A model generated the notes under the pieces. The model was not told the DNA's origin. It searched no databases and saw nothing but the letters and a program-made list of their open reading frames with translations. This document shows positions 44,847-52,772 of a stretch of DNA of 64,000 nt, piece by piece. Position numbers and translations under genes: made by a program. The DNA is taken from the NCBI RefSeq assembly GCF_003352085.1, contig NZ_CP025804.1, forward strand, positions 1,178,001-1,242,000, in the 5' to 3' direction. The DNA is from Sulfitobacter sp. SK012 (lineage in GTDB: Bacteria; Pseudomonadota; Alphaproteobacteria; Rhodobacterales; Rhodobacteraceae). Each line of letters begins with the position of its first letter. Within the stretch, counting starts at the first letter, position 1.

Positions 44847-45613
44847 TGCTCGCCCCCTGTGACGTTTAGCTGGGCAAGCGCGTCCTCAAGCCAATTGGCG
44901 ACGTTTTTTGCCATAGCAGCTTGTTGGATGGCCGTCTCGATCAGGTCATTGCGAATTTCTAACATCACATTCAGATGGCCCGCCTCTAGGGCATGTTCTT
45001 TGAGCGTATGGGTCACGCCATGTTGGGGGCCATAAGGCTCGTTTCGCTGCACGTTTTCCGTGAGATGGCGTGGGGCTATCTGCAACAGCGCATCGGCAAG
45101 CCGTGCATCAGTGTCGTGCAACACACCAATTTCCACGGCGCGTTTGGTGCCGTGATAGATCGGCGTAAAGCTGTGAATCGTCACAATAACAGGCACGGGT
45201 TTGCCGGCGATTGTCTGGGCAAGCTGGGCGCGAAACGGCTCATAATAGCTGTCGGTGCGAAACTTCTTTTGTGCGGGCGATAGATTTTTGTTGCCCGGAA
45301 TGCTGATCGTTTCGCTTTGAGCTGGCATGGCGTCGGGCGCAGTCGGTGGCCGGTTGCAGTCGTAGACAAGCCGAGAGACGTTTGACGCGACCAACGTAGC
45401 ATCAAAATGCTGAGCCAAACCCTGTGCCACCGCAAGCGCGCCGGGGTCCCATGCGGCGTGGCTTGTAAGCGCGTCATCGGTTAGCCCAAGATTGTGCAGT
45501 GCCTCGGGAATATGAAAGCTCGCATGTTCACACACAACCACGACGCATGACTGCCCATGCGGGTTCACGATCGTGACCGGATCGGTTGTTGAGGTTGGAT
45601 CAAGGTGACTCAT
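44834..45613 (-). CDS. N-formylglutamate amidohydrolase family protein
   Basis: 259 residues. Family motifs: VVCEHASFHIPEALHNLGL near the N-terminus, ASNVSRLVYDCNRPP and TIHSFTPIYHG, which supply the zinc-binding and substrate residues. HutG-type members cut N-formylglutamate; relatives act on other N-acyl-amino acids. As first gene of an operon that also encodes a gamma-glutamyl ligase, a more fitting job here is hydrolysis of a gamma-glutamyl-amide end product, recycling glutamate. No hut genes are nearby. Confidence 0.9.
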   Translation of the reverse strand: MSHLDPTSTTDPVTIVNPHGQSCVVVVCEHASFHIPEALHNLGLTDDALTSHAAWDPGALAVAQGLAQHFDATLVASNVSRLVYDCNRPPTAPDAMPAQSETISIPGNKNLSPAQKKFRTDSYYEPFRAQLAQTIAGKPVPVIVTIHSFTPIYHGTKRAVEIGVLHDTDARLADALLQIAPRHLTENVQRNEPYGPQHGVTHTLKEHALEAGHLNVMLEIRNDLIETAIQQAAMAKNVANWLEDALAQLNVTGGEQCQA

Positions 45614-45716
45614 TGCGCTTAGGGTGCTCGCCTGAGAGGACCAATGTCAACATTTTTGTGAAAAAAATAACATCGCGAACTCATTTGATATATAAATATA
45701 CAAAACGGAGAATTGA
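45614..45716. promoter_or_regulatory. Divergent promoter region of the TRAP/GS operon and the RpiR gene
   Basis: 103 nt, strikingly AT-rich between 45647 and 45705 (ATTTTTGTGAAAAAAATAAC and TTTGATATATAAATATAC). RpiR/MurR proteins favour A/T-rich inverted repeats of this kind, so the operator is probably here. The RpiR ribosome site ACGGAG precedes 45717. Confidence 0.55.
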
Positions 45717-46589
45717 ATGACCCAACCGACGCAAACGATATCGGACCGCATTCAGGAAAAGCTTGATAATTTGACGCGTGCAGAGCGGCAATTGGCGCTT
45801 TCTATCTTGGAGAATTACCCCGCGTCTGGGCTTGGGCCGCTGACAGCACTTGCTAAGGATGCGAATGTATCGGTGCCGACCGTTGCGCGGATGGTGCAAA
45901 AGCTTGGATATAAGGGCTATCCAGAATTTCAGGCCGAATTGCGCGAAGAGCTTCGGGCCAAGGCGAAAAACCCGATTGCGAAACACGATACCTGGGCCGA
46001 ATCCGCCCCGTCTGAGCATATCCTGAACCGTTTCACCGATGCTGTAATCGACAATATACGCCTGACCCTAGGCCAAATTGACCCCGTCGCGTTCGACGAT
46101 GCCTGTGACCTCGTTGCTGACCAGACCCGTCATCTTTTTGTTGTTGGGGGGAGGATTACCCACACCCTCGCAGAATATTTCTTTTTGCATATGCAGGTTA
46201 TTCGACCCAACCTGACGCATGTGCAATCCACCTCAAACACTTGGCCACACTACCTTTTGAATGCCAAAGAGGGGGATGTTTTTGTAATCTTCGATGTGCG
46301 CAGATACGAAAATAACACGCTTAAACTGGCTGAGATGGCGCATGCGCGGGGGGCCAAGATAATCCTGTTTACCGATCAGTGGCGCTCTCCGGTGCACCAT
46401 CTGGCGCATATAAGTCTGAGTTGTCGGATCATTGTGCCGTCCGCGTGGGATTCTGCTGCGACCACAATGCTCTTGGCTGAGACGATGATTTCGTCTGTTC
46501 AGAACCTGAACTGGGACGAGACAAAAGAGCGAATGGAAACCTTGGAAGATATGTTCGACCAGACAAAGCTGTTTAGGAAGTTCACTTAA
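45717..46589 (+). CDS. MurR/RpiR family transcriptional regulator
   Basis: 290 residues: an N-terminal HTH_6 domain (TALAKDANVSVPTVARMVQK, then LGYKGYPEFQAELREEL) and a C-terminal SIS domain (residues 125-265; HLFVVGGRITHTLAEYFFLH, DVFVIFDVRRYENNT). RpiR proteins usually respond to phosphorylated sugars through the SIS fold, but several control amine or amino-acid catabolism. It is divergent from the seven-gene TRAP/GS operon and is almost surely its regulator. Confidence 0.93.
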   Translation: MTQPTQTISDRIQEKLDNLTRAERQLALSILENYPASGLGPLTALAKDANVSVPTVARMVQKLGYKGYPEFQAELREELRAKAKNPIAKHDTWAESAPSEHILNRFTDAVIDNIRLTLGQIDPVAFDDACDLVADQTRHLFVVGGRITHTLAEYFFLHMQVIRPNLTHVQSTSNTWPHYLLNAKEGDVFVIFDVRRYENNTLKLAEMAHARGAKIILFTDQWRSPVHHLAHISLSCRIIVPSAWDSAATTMLLAETMISSVQNLNWDETKERMETLEDMFDQTKLFRKFT

Positions 46590-46683
46590 CGGACGCTTAA
46601 GCCCGATTTCCAAAGCATAGGGCGATTACCCTCAAGGTGTTTGTTGATATGAAGCTTTAGTAGGTAAAAAGGACCTAGTGTAA

Positions 46684-46711
46684 ATGTCCGGTCTGAGCCT
46701 AAAACGGACAT
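46684..46711 (+). terminator. Possible terminator hairpin after the RpiR gene
   Basis: ATGTCCG and CGGACAT form a perfect 7-bp stem around a 14-nt loop, followed by CTTTGTG. It lies 95 nt after the RpiR stop, between converging genes. The loop is long and the T-run poor, so strength is doubtful. Confidence 0.35.
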
Positions 46712-46753
46712 CTTTGTGAGGCATGGCAATAGCCCAAGTTACCAGCCACATCG

Positions 46754-47356
46754 CTATTCGGTTTCCGAAGTTTCGGTAAGGTTTACGCGTTTTGGGTTCA
46801 ATTCTTGCTGCCACGTTTCGATCGCCTCAAATCGATGAACCAACATGACTGCCTCCAAGAACAAACTGTCACGGGCAATCAGCGCTGCTGTAAGCTCCAG
46901 TACGACAATGAGCAGCAAATTTATCAGTGACGGCAGCATCCATGCGACCAAAAAACCGATCATCATAAATACATAGTCGGCAACTGCATTGAGCACCGAG
47001 TCGCCAGTATAACCTTGATTAACGGTAGTATCGCGAAATTGATTCAGGACCCAATCGGTGTGCTCGACAATCTCCCACGCCGTTCCGGTCGCAATCGCAA
47101 CTGCAAATAGCAGGTTGAATGAAATTTTCGGGAAAATCAGGCGACCGATAAGAACAATCAATACCCCATGGGCTATGTGGCTAAGTGTATACCAGTCCGC
47201 AATGTGTTGTGAGTTTCCACTTGACCAAATTGAACCCACCCAAAGCTGAATATCCCCACAGGTGCAGATCAGCGGCTGCCCCCAAACCCAGAGAATAACA
47301 ATAATTGAGATGCCACCCATGACGGCAGCAAAGATTAGGTTTTTTCGGCTAGTCAA
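46754..47356 (-). CDS. DUF2585 (UPF0314) membrane protein
   Basis: 200 residues with four to five hydrophobic segments (LIFAAVMGGISIIVILWVWG; LSHIAHGVLIVLIGRLIFP; LLFAVAIATGTAWEIVEHTD; VADYVFMMIGFLVAWMLP). The motifs HIADWYTLSHIAHG and EIVEHTDWVLNQFRD identify the DUF2585 family. The start is a TTG at 47356 behind GAGAGGG; the first ATG (47320) would remove the first helix. It is a single gene, function unknown, conserved in Alphaproteobacteria. Confidence 0.88.
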   Translation of the reverse strand: MTSRKNLIFAAVMGGISIIVILWVWGQPLICTCGDIQLWVGSIWSSGNSQHIADWYTLSHIAHGVLIVLIGRLIFPKISFNLLFAVAIATGTAWEIVEHTDWVLNQFRDTTVNQGYTGDSVLNAVADYVFMMIGFLVAWMLPSLINLLLIVVLELTAALIARDSLFLEAVMLVHRFEAIETWQQELNPKRVNLTETSETE

Positions 47357-47485
47357 TTAATTCGCCCTCTCAAAAGGTTTCGAGCTAAATGGCATCAAAC
47401 TCGAACGCAAATAAACTCGTAACAATTCCATCAACATAGACCTCGCCAGGAATTGTGTAAGTTCCAATGTACGGTAAATCTGAAA

Positions 47486-48286
47486 TCAACCGCGCGCAGC
47501 AAAACCACCATCCACTACAAGGGTTTGGCCCGTCATCATGCTGCTTGCGCTTGAGGCTAGGAACAGAGCGGATCCCACGACGTCTTCGGGGACCAAAGCT
47601 TGAGGCAGGCACTGGTTCTCCAACTGCTTTGAAATGCCCTCATCTGTCAGCCATAGATCCATCTGCCGCGGCGTGATGACCATCCCGGGGGCCAGTGCAT
47701 TCACGCGAACGCCATCGCGGCCAAATTCTCGGGCAAGGGTCTGGGTCAGCGAAACGATTGCTGCGTTCGACGACGTATAGGCCGGAAATCCGGCCATCCC
47801 GGCCATGTAGGCCACGGATGAAAAGTTGATGATCGCACCACCGCCGTTGGATTTCATTTGAGAAATCGCGGTCTGAGCTGCAAAGAAGTAGGCCTTTAGG
47901 TTGATCGCCATGGAGCGATCCCAATAGGCCTCATCCACATCTTCTGTCCGGTGGCGTTGGTCGTTGGCGGCGTTGTTCACTAGGATCTGAAGAGGCCCAT
48001 TTTCCTCTGCGGCTTGTTGCATCGCAGTTTTCAGCGCGGGCACATCTGTGATGTCGCAGGGTATAAAGAGGGGGGCTACGCCGTACCGCTCTTTCACGTC
48101 ATCACAAAAGTCGGTGGCATCAGAGCGTTGAACAAATGCGACCTTGGCGCCCTGAGCGATGAAGCCTTCGGTTAGTGCGGCACCAATTCCCGACCCGCCG
48201 CCGGTGATGAAAACGGATTTTCCCTCAAGGTCTGCATATTGCCCGACAGTGCTTGCTTGTCGGGCAATGTTTCGCTCGGAACTCAT
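47486..48286 (-). CDS. Short-chain dehydrogenase/reductase-like protein with atypical active site
   Basis: 266 residues from the ATG at 48286, which overlaps the stop of the Gfo/Idh/MocA gene (ATGA). The Rossmann motif FITGGGSGIGAAL and NNAAND are normal, as is the catalytic Ser in INFSSVAYM. The active-site Tyr170 is present, but the residue four positions on is Asn174 (AYTSSNAAIVSL, codon AAC) instead of the Lys of YxxxK. Without Lys the usual proton relay is impaired, so the protein may work on an unusual substrate, be slow, or be non-catalytic. It is the last gene of the operon reading from 51535. Confidence 0.88.
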   Translation of the reverse strand: MSSERNIARQASTVGQYADLEGKSVFITGGGSGIGAALTEGFIAQGAKVAFVQRSDATDFCDDVKERYGVAPLFIPCDITDVPALKTAMQQAAEENGPLQILVNNAANDQRHRTEDVDEAYWDRSMAINLKAYFFAAQTAISQMKSNGGGAIINFSSVAYMAGMAGFPAYTSSNAAIVSLTQTLAREFGRDGVRVNALAPGMVITPRQMDLWLTDEGISKQLENQCLPQALVPEDVVGSALFLASSASSMMTGQTLVVDGGFAARG

Positions 48287-49455
48287 CCCATCGTGACCCA
48301 AGCCGCATCGCGTTTGGAAGACCGAAGGCAAGCATCAATGAATTCAACACCTTTCAACCCATCCGACGCATCAGGATAGAATACTTCCGCGGGTTGCGGC
48401 AGCTTTGCGTCGTGGGCGCGAATGGCGTGGGCCGCTTCGGAATAGATGTTAGCAAAACCCTCTAGATACCCCTCAGGGTGCCCCGCTGGAACTCGGCTGA
48501 TGCGCCCTGCGGCGGCACCTGATCCTGCGCCGTTCCGAGTGATCAACCGCTTTGGTTCCCCCAGTGGTGCATGCCAAAGGTAATTTGGATCTTCTTGGGA
48601 CCACTCAAGGCCACCTTTCTCGCCGTAGATCCGTAGCTTTAGGGTGTTTTCATTGCCCGGTGCGACCTGACTGGCCCACAGCATACCGCGCGCACCACCT
48701 TCAAAACGCATCATGACGCTGACGTTGTCATCAAGCCGCCGCCCCGGAACAAATGTTGTGAGTTCCGCGCTAAGTTTTTCTATCGTGAGGTCAGACACAA
48801 AGCTGGCAAGGTTAAAGGCATGGGTCCCAATGTCACCGATGCAACCGCCACCACCAGATTTGTCGGGGTCTGTCCGCCATTCCGCTTGCTTCTGACCTGT
48901 CTGTTCCAGAGCTTCGGAAAGCCAATCTTGAACGTATTCAACCTGCACCAGTCGGATTTTTCCAAGCGCCCCGCTTGCGATCATTTCGCGTGCCTGCCGC
49001 ACCATGGGATAGCCCGTATAGTTATGTGTCAGAACAAAGAGCGCATCCGATTTTTCAACCAGCTTTGCCAGTTTACGGGCGTCGGGCAGGGTGGACGTCA
49101 TTGGTTTGTCGCAGATCACATGGATGCCGCGCTTGAGGAATTCGCGGGCCGCAGGATAGTGCATGTGGTTGGGGGTAACGATGGCCACGGCCTCGATCCC
49201 ATTCTTCAGGCGCGCTTCGCGCTTGGCCATTTCAACAAAATCACCATAGGCGCGGTCTTCTGAAACGCCCAAATCAGCAGCGCTGGCTTTGGATTTTTCG
49301 GGTGTCGCGCTGAAGGCACCGGCAACCAGCTCAAAGTGGTCATCTATGCGCGATGCGATCCGGTGCACGCCGCCGATGAACGCATCGCGCCCACCGCCGA
49401 CCATGCCAAGGCGAATGCGCCTTGGACGACTGCTTGATGTTTCTTGGTTCGCCAT
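48283..49455 (-). CDS. Gfo/Idh/MocA family oxidoreductase
   Basis: 390 residues. The NAD(P) fold begins LGMVGGGRDAFIGGVHRIA, the active-site lysine lies in VICDKPMTSTLPDA, and the second domain contains GDIGTHAFNLASFV with the conserved His. Members oxidise or reduce sugars, inositols and glycosides at a ring hydroxyl. The product of such an oxidation, a 3-keto sugar or glycoside, is a known substrate type for xylose-isomerase-like eliminases and epimerases, two of which are encoded just upstream. It overlaps both neighbours by 1-4 nt. Confidence 0.94.
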   Translation of the reverse strand: MANQETSSSRPRRIRLGMVGGGRDAFIGGVHRIASRIDDHFELVAGAFSATPEKSKASAADLGVSEDRAYGDFVEMAKREARLKNGIEAVAIVTPNHMHYPAAREFLKRGIHVICDKPMTSTLPDARKLAKLVEKSDALFVLTHNYTGYPMVRQAREMIASGALGKIRLVQVEYVQDWLSEALEQTGQKQAEWRTDPDKSGGGGCIGDIGTHAFNLASFVSDLTIEKLSAELTTFVPGRRLDDNVSVMMRFEGGARGMLWASQVAPGNENTLKLRIYGEKGGLEWSQEDPNYLWHAPLGEPKRLITRNGAGSGAAAGRISRVPAGHPEGYLEGFANIYSEAAHAIRAHDAKLPQPAEVFYPDASDGLKGVEFIDACLRSSKRDAAWVTMG

Positions 49456-50510
49456 CAGCCCAACCCCAGCATTTTGCGGTTCGCGCCAGCGTCCGCGCCG
49501 TCTTGGGTGAAATCATCAAAGGCTTTTTCGGTGACCCTGATAATGTTGTCTTTGACAAATTGCGCGCCTTCAATGGCCCCGTCTTCGGGATGTTTGATCG
49601 CGCATTCCCATTCAACCACGGCCCATCCATCAAAGTTATTGGTCGCCATCTTTGAGAAGATCGACTTGAAATCGACTTGGCCATCACCCAGGGAACGGAA
49701 GCGGCCGGCGCGGTTTTCCCAAGACTGATAACCACCGTATACACCTTTGCGCCCGGTCGGCTTGAATTCGGCATCCTTAACGTGGAACATCCGAATGCGG
49801 TCTTTGTAGATGTCGAGATGGTCCAAATAGTCCATGCACTGCAGCACCAGATGTGACGGATCATAGAGCATGTTGCAGCGCGCATGGTTATCTACACGCT
49901 CCAGTAGCATCTCAAAGGTGTCGCCATCATGCAGGTCCTCGCCCGGATGAATTTCAAAGCAAACATCAACACCGTGATCCTCTGCGTGATCAAAGATCGG
50001 ACGCCAACGGCGGGCCAATTCGTCAAATGCTTCATCGACCAGACCGGCAGGGCGCTGAGGCCATGGGTACATGTAAGGCCAGGCCAACGCGCCTGAGAAG
50101 GATACGGTGCGGTCAATGCCAAGGTTGCGTGAGGCGGTAATGGATTTTTTGACCTGATCTACAGCCCATTCTTGTCGTGCAGTTGGATTTCCGCGGACGG
50201 AGGGGGCCGCAAAATTGTCAAATGCCGTGTCATAAGCGGGGTGAACAGCAACCAGTTGTCCTTGTAAGTGCGTAGAAAGATCGGTGATTTCAACGCCGTT
50301 TTCACGTGCCTTACCTACCAAATCGTCGCAATAGTCCTTGCTGCTAGCAGCTTTGTCCATGTCGAACAGCCGCCCATCCCAAGAAGGGATTTCGACACCT
50401 TTATAGCCCCAATCGGCAGCCTGCTTTGTAATGCCGTCCCAAGAGTTGAACGGGGCCTCGTCGCTTGCGAATTGTGCCAGAAACAAGCCTGGTCCTTTGA
50501 TGGTCTTCAT
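49455..50510 (-). CDS. Sugar phosphate isomerase/epimerase family protein (AP endonuclease 2-like TIM barrel) 1
   Basis: 351 residues from ATG 50510, preceded by GGGAGGATACAAT. The barrel has the family metal-ligand pattern in VCFEIHPGEDLHDGDTF, YDPSHLVLQCMDYLD, RMFHVKDAEF and VVEWECAIKHPEDGA. It is longer than the two tagatose-3-epimerase-like proteins nearby and belongs to a different branch (IolE/IolH- or eliminase-like). Tight coupling to the Gfo/Idh/MocA gene suggests that it acts on the keto product of that enzyme. Confidence 0.92.
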   Translation of the reverse strand: MKTIKGPGLFLAQFASDEAPFNSWDGITKQAADWGYKGVEIPSWDGRLFDMDKAASSKDYCDDLVGKARENGVEITDLSTHLQGQLVAVHPAYDTAFDNFAAPSVRGNPTARQEWAVDQVKKSITASRNLGIDRTVSFSGALAWPYMYPWPQRPAGLVDEAFDELARRWRPIFDHAEDHGVDVCFEIHPGEDLHDGDTFEMLLERVDNHARCNMLYDPSHLVLQCMDYLDHLDIYKDRIRMFHVKDAEFKPTGRKGVYGGYQSWENRAGRFRSLGDGQVDFKSIFSKMATNNFDGWAVVEWECAIKHPEDGAIEGAQFVKDNIIRVTEKAFDDFTQDGADAGANRKMLGLG

Positions 50511-50650
50511 ATTGTATCCTCCCAATTAGACATGTCTGTTTGTGATGCTTTGAGTATTCTCGTCAGCTTGTCGCTGACAGTGGTTAAAGATTCTTGATAG
50601 GTTTGGTGGATGTCAGATACATCGCGCCTTGTGGCATTCCGTCAGTGCAA

Positions 50651-51535
50651 TCAAAGACTGCTGTTGTCATACAGCGCTCCTTTTAATCCGGCAGTGGCCA
50701 TAGATTTGCGGATATGGGCAAAACCGTCGCGGTAAACGGCTTCAGGGGTTTCGGCAAAATCGCGCCAAACTTTGGTTGCCGCCGCAAGATCGGGGAGGCC
50801 ACGGCCAAATGCTTCGATTGTGAGCCACCCGTCATAACCCGTTTGCTTGATTGCCGCGAATGTTTCCGGCCAAGGGATGTTGCCTCGACCCGGGACGCCG
50901 CGGTCATTCTCGGAGATATGGATGTGGTGGACGACATCTTTGTTTCGGATGAGCGCCGTAATAGGGTCGGCCTCTTCGATGTTAGCGTGAAAGGTGTCGT
51001 ACATCGCGCGAATATTTGGGTGGTCTATCGCATGGATGTGCTCCGCAAGGGCGTCCATGGTATTCAGAAGATAACATTCAAAGCGGTTGAGTGCTTCTAG
51101 GCAGACCGTAACGCCATTTTGCGCTGCGTGATCACCAACAAGCCGCTGGCAAGCAATGGAGCGATCCAGTTCTTCTGATGTCGGCCCGGCCCCAGAGAAG
51201 TGGCCAAGTGTGGAGTGCAAGGGCCCACTGATCCTGTCCGCGCCCAATGCGGCAGAGCATTCCAGCGCCCAATTCATATAGTCTACTCCAGCAGCACGTT
51301 CCGCTGGATCATCAGAAATCAGGTTTTGCGCAGGATCTCCGTTGGCAGTGACGGCGGTGCGTTCAAGCCCCAATTCATCCAGCATTCGACCGGTGGCCGC
51401 ATAGTCAGAAACCGTGCCTTCAAAAATAGGAATCTCTACCCCATCAAAGCCAGTTTCGCGGATATCGGCCAAAAGAGATCTATGTTCGGGGCCGACCTTG
51501 GTGGTCCACAAAAACATGCACATGCCAATTTTCAC
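50651..51535 (-). CDS. Sugar phosphate isomerase/epimerase family protein 2 (tagatose-3-epimerase/hydroxypyruvate isomerase-like)
   Basis: 294 residues from a GTG with GGGAG in front. The four metal ligands of the D-tagatose 3-epimerase group are in place: Glu147 (CLEALNRFE), Asp180 (MYDTFHANIEE), a His in HHIHISEND and Glu241 (LTIEAFGRG). It probably epimerises or isomerises a keto sugar. A CTGGT-CAT-ACCAG palindrome lies 33 nt before its start, within the divergent control region shared with the third paralogue at 51826. Confidence 0.92.
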   Translation of the reverse strand: MKIGMCMFLWTTKVGPEHRSLLADIRETGFDGVEIPIFEGTVSDYAATGRMLDELGLERTAVTANGDPAQNLISDDPAERAAGVDYMNWALECSAALGADRISGPLHSTLGHFSGAGPTSEELDRSIACQRLVGDHAAQNGVTVCLEALNRFECYLLNTMDALAEHIHAIDHPNIRAMYDTFHANIEEADPITALIRNKDVVHHIHISENDRGVPGRGNIPWPETFAAIKQTGYDGWLTIEAFGRGLPDLAAATKVWRDFAETPEAVYRDGFAHIRKSMATAGLKGALYDNSSL

Positions 51536-51567
51536 CGCAGGCTCCCATTCTCCATGATCGTCAACAA

Positions 51568-51580
51568 CTGGTCATACCAG
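51568..51580. promoter_or_regulatory. FadR-type operator site 1
   Basis: CTGGTCATACCAG has perfect 5-bp arms around CAT. The TNGT-N3-ACNA core is that of FadR/FCD-subfamily GntR repressors such as LldR and PdhR. It is 33 nt upstream of the GTG of the minus-strand epimerase operon. Confidence 0.75.
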
Positions 51581-51734
51581 AGATGGGCGAATGGTCAATC
51601 CTGATCTTGAAGTGCTCAGGCTCCGGCACGACCCGAGCGTACCATGTTTTCCATAGGATTATGACGATAAATGAAGTGCATCGCCATATTTCTTGCTACG
51701 TTCCACTTGACCAACTTTTATTTCCAATGCTAAC

Positions 51735-51745
51735 TGGTCTAACCA
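51735..51745. promoter_or_regulatory. FadR-type operator site 2
   Basis: TGGTCTAACCA (in ACTGGTCTAACCAATT) repeats the spacing of site 1. It sits just before a good -10 box (TATACT, 51750-51755) for the plus-strand operon, so bound repressor would lie between the -35 and -10 elements. Confidence 0.75.
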
Positions 51746-51825
51746 ATTTTATACTCTGACACGGTGCGCGCGATTCACTGCTGCGCGGGATTGTCAGTGG
51801 TCTTTGACAGGGAAGAGGAAGAACA

Positions 51826-52713
51826 ATGCATCTATCCACTCACAACTGGATGCGCGCGGAGCCGCTGGAAACAACCGTGCGCCGGATCAAGAAAATGGGC
51901 TACGAGAGCATCGAGATTTCGGGTGAGCCAGATCAATATGACACCAAGGAAACGCTGGCGCTTCTTAAAGAGCATGACATGCGGTGCTGGGGTGCTGTGA
52001 CGCTGACATTGGGCGAACGCAATCTTGCAGCCAGGGATCAAGGTCAACGCGAACGGTCGGTGGATTACGTTAAAAGCGTTCTGACAATGGTCAGCGAGTT
52101 GGAAGGCGAAATCATCACATTGGTGCCTGCAACTGTGGGCAAGGTGGTGCCTGACGGCACCCCTGAAGAAGAGTGGGGATGGGTCGTTGACGCGACCAAG
52201 GAGTGTTTTCATCACGCCAAAAAGGTTGGTGTGCGCATCGCTGTGGAGCCGCTGAACAGGTTTGAAACCTACTTTTTCAACCGAGGCGCTCAGGCTCTGG
52301 CATTGGCTGATGCCGTCAGTCCCGAAGTGGGCGTGTGTCTAGATGCATTCCATCTGAATATCGAAGAAGAGGATATGTTCCAGACAATCCGCGATATCGG
52401 TGATCGTTTGTTTGATTTCCACGTGGCCGACAACAACCGGTTTGCGGCGGGCCTTGGCCATATTGACTGGCCTCGTGTGATCCAAACGCTGCGCGACATT
52501 GGATATGATGGGGCGGTCACCAATGAATTTGTCGCACCGGTGGACCGCACACCAGCGGCTCCTTATCCCGACATGGTTGATACAAACCCCGTCGATATCT
52601 CGCCAGAGCAGCTGAAGTTCATTCAAGATCACGGATCTAGCGTGCTGACTGAAGAATTCTATGCCGAACAGATGCAGATCACGGCAGATACGATCCTACC
52701 GCTGATCAAGTAA
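51826..52713 (+). CDS. Sugar phosphate isomerase/epimerase family protein 3 (tagatose-3-epimerase-like)
   Basis: 295 residues. Glu141 (VEPLNRFETYFF), Asp173 (CLDAFHLNIEEED), His199 (FDFHVADNN) and Glu234 (VTNEFVAP) form the expected metal site. It is a paralogue of the protein encoded divergently at 51535, with which it shares the NRFE and FHxNIEE signatures. It heads the operon epimerase-dehydratase-GntR-hydroxyacid dehydrogenase. GAAGAGGAAGAAC provides its ribosome site. Confidence 0.93.
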   Translation: MHLSTHNWMRAEPLETTVRRIKKMGYESIEISGEPDQYDTKETLALLKEHDMRCWGAVTLTLGERNLAARDQGQRERSVDYVKSVLTMVSELEGEIITLVPATVGKVVPDGTPEEEWGWVVDATKECFHHAKKVGVRIAVEPLNRFETYFFNRGAQALALADAVSPEVGVCLDAFHLNIEEEDMFQTIRDIGDRLFDFHVADNNRFAAGLGHIDWPRVIQTLRDIGYDGAVTNEFVAPVDRTPAAPYPDMVDTNPVDISPEQLKFIQDHGSSVLTEEFYAEQMQITADTILPLIK

Positions 52714-52722
52714 GTCGTGTTT

Positions 52723-52759
52723 TCCGTTGGGCCTGTGCATTGCATTTGTGCCCAACGGA
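52723..52759 (+). other. Perfect 10-bp inverted repeat before the dehydratase ribosome site
   Basis: TCCGTTGGGC and GCCCAACGGA pair exactly across 17 nt. The right arm ends 1 nt before AAAGGAG, the ribosome site of the dehydratase gene. As RNA it would be a stable intercistronic hairpin that could tune translation of the second gene or protect the first message. Confidence 0.6.
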
Positions 52760-52772
52760 CAAAGGAGTTGCG

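Noticed and set aside
47385..47612. Minus-strand frame whose end reads like a secreted-protein fragment (YIGTYTIPGEVYVDGIVTS)
   Set aside because: Its first half is the out-of-frame SDR gene; the remaining 30 residues are too short to assign, though a relic of a lost gene is possible.
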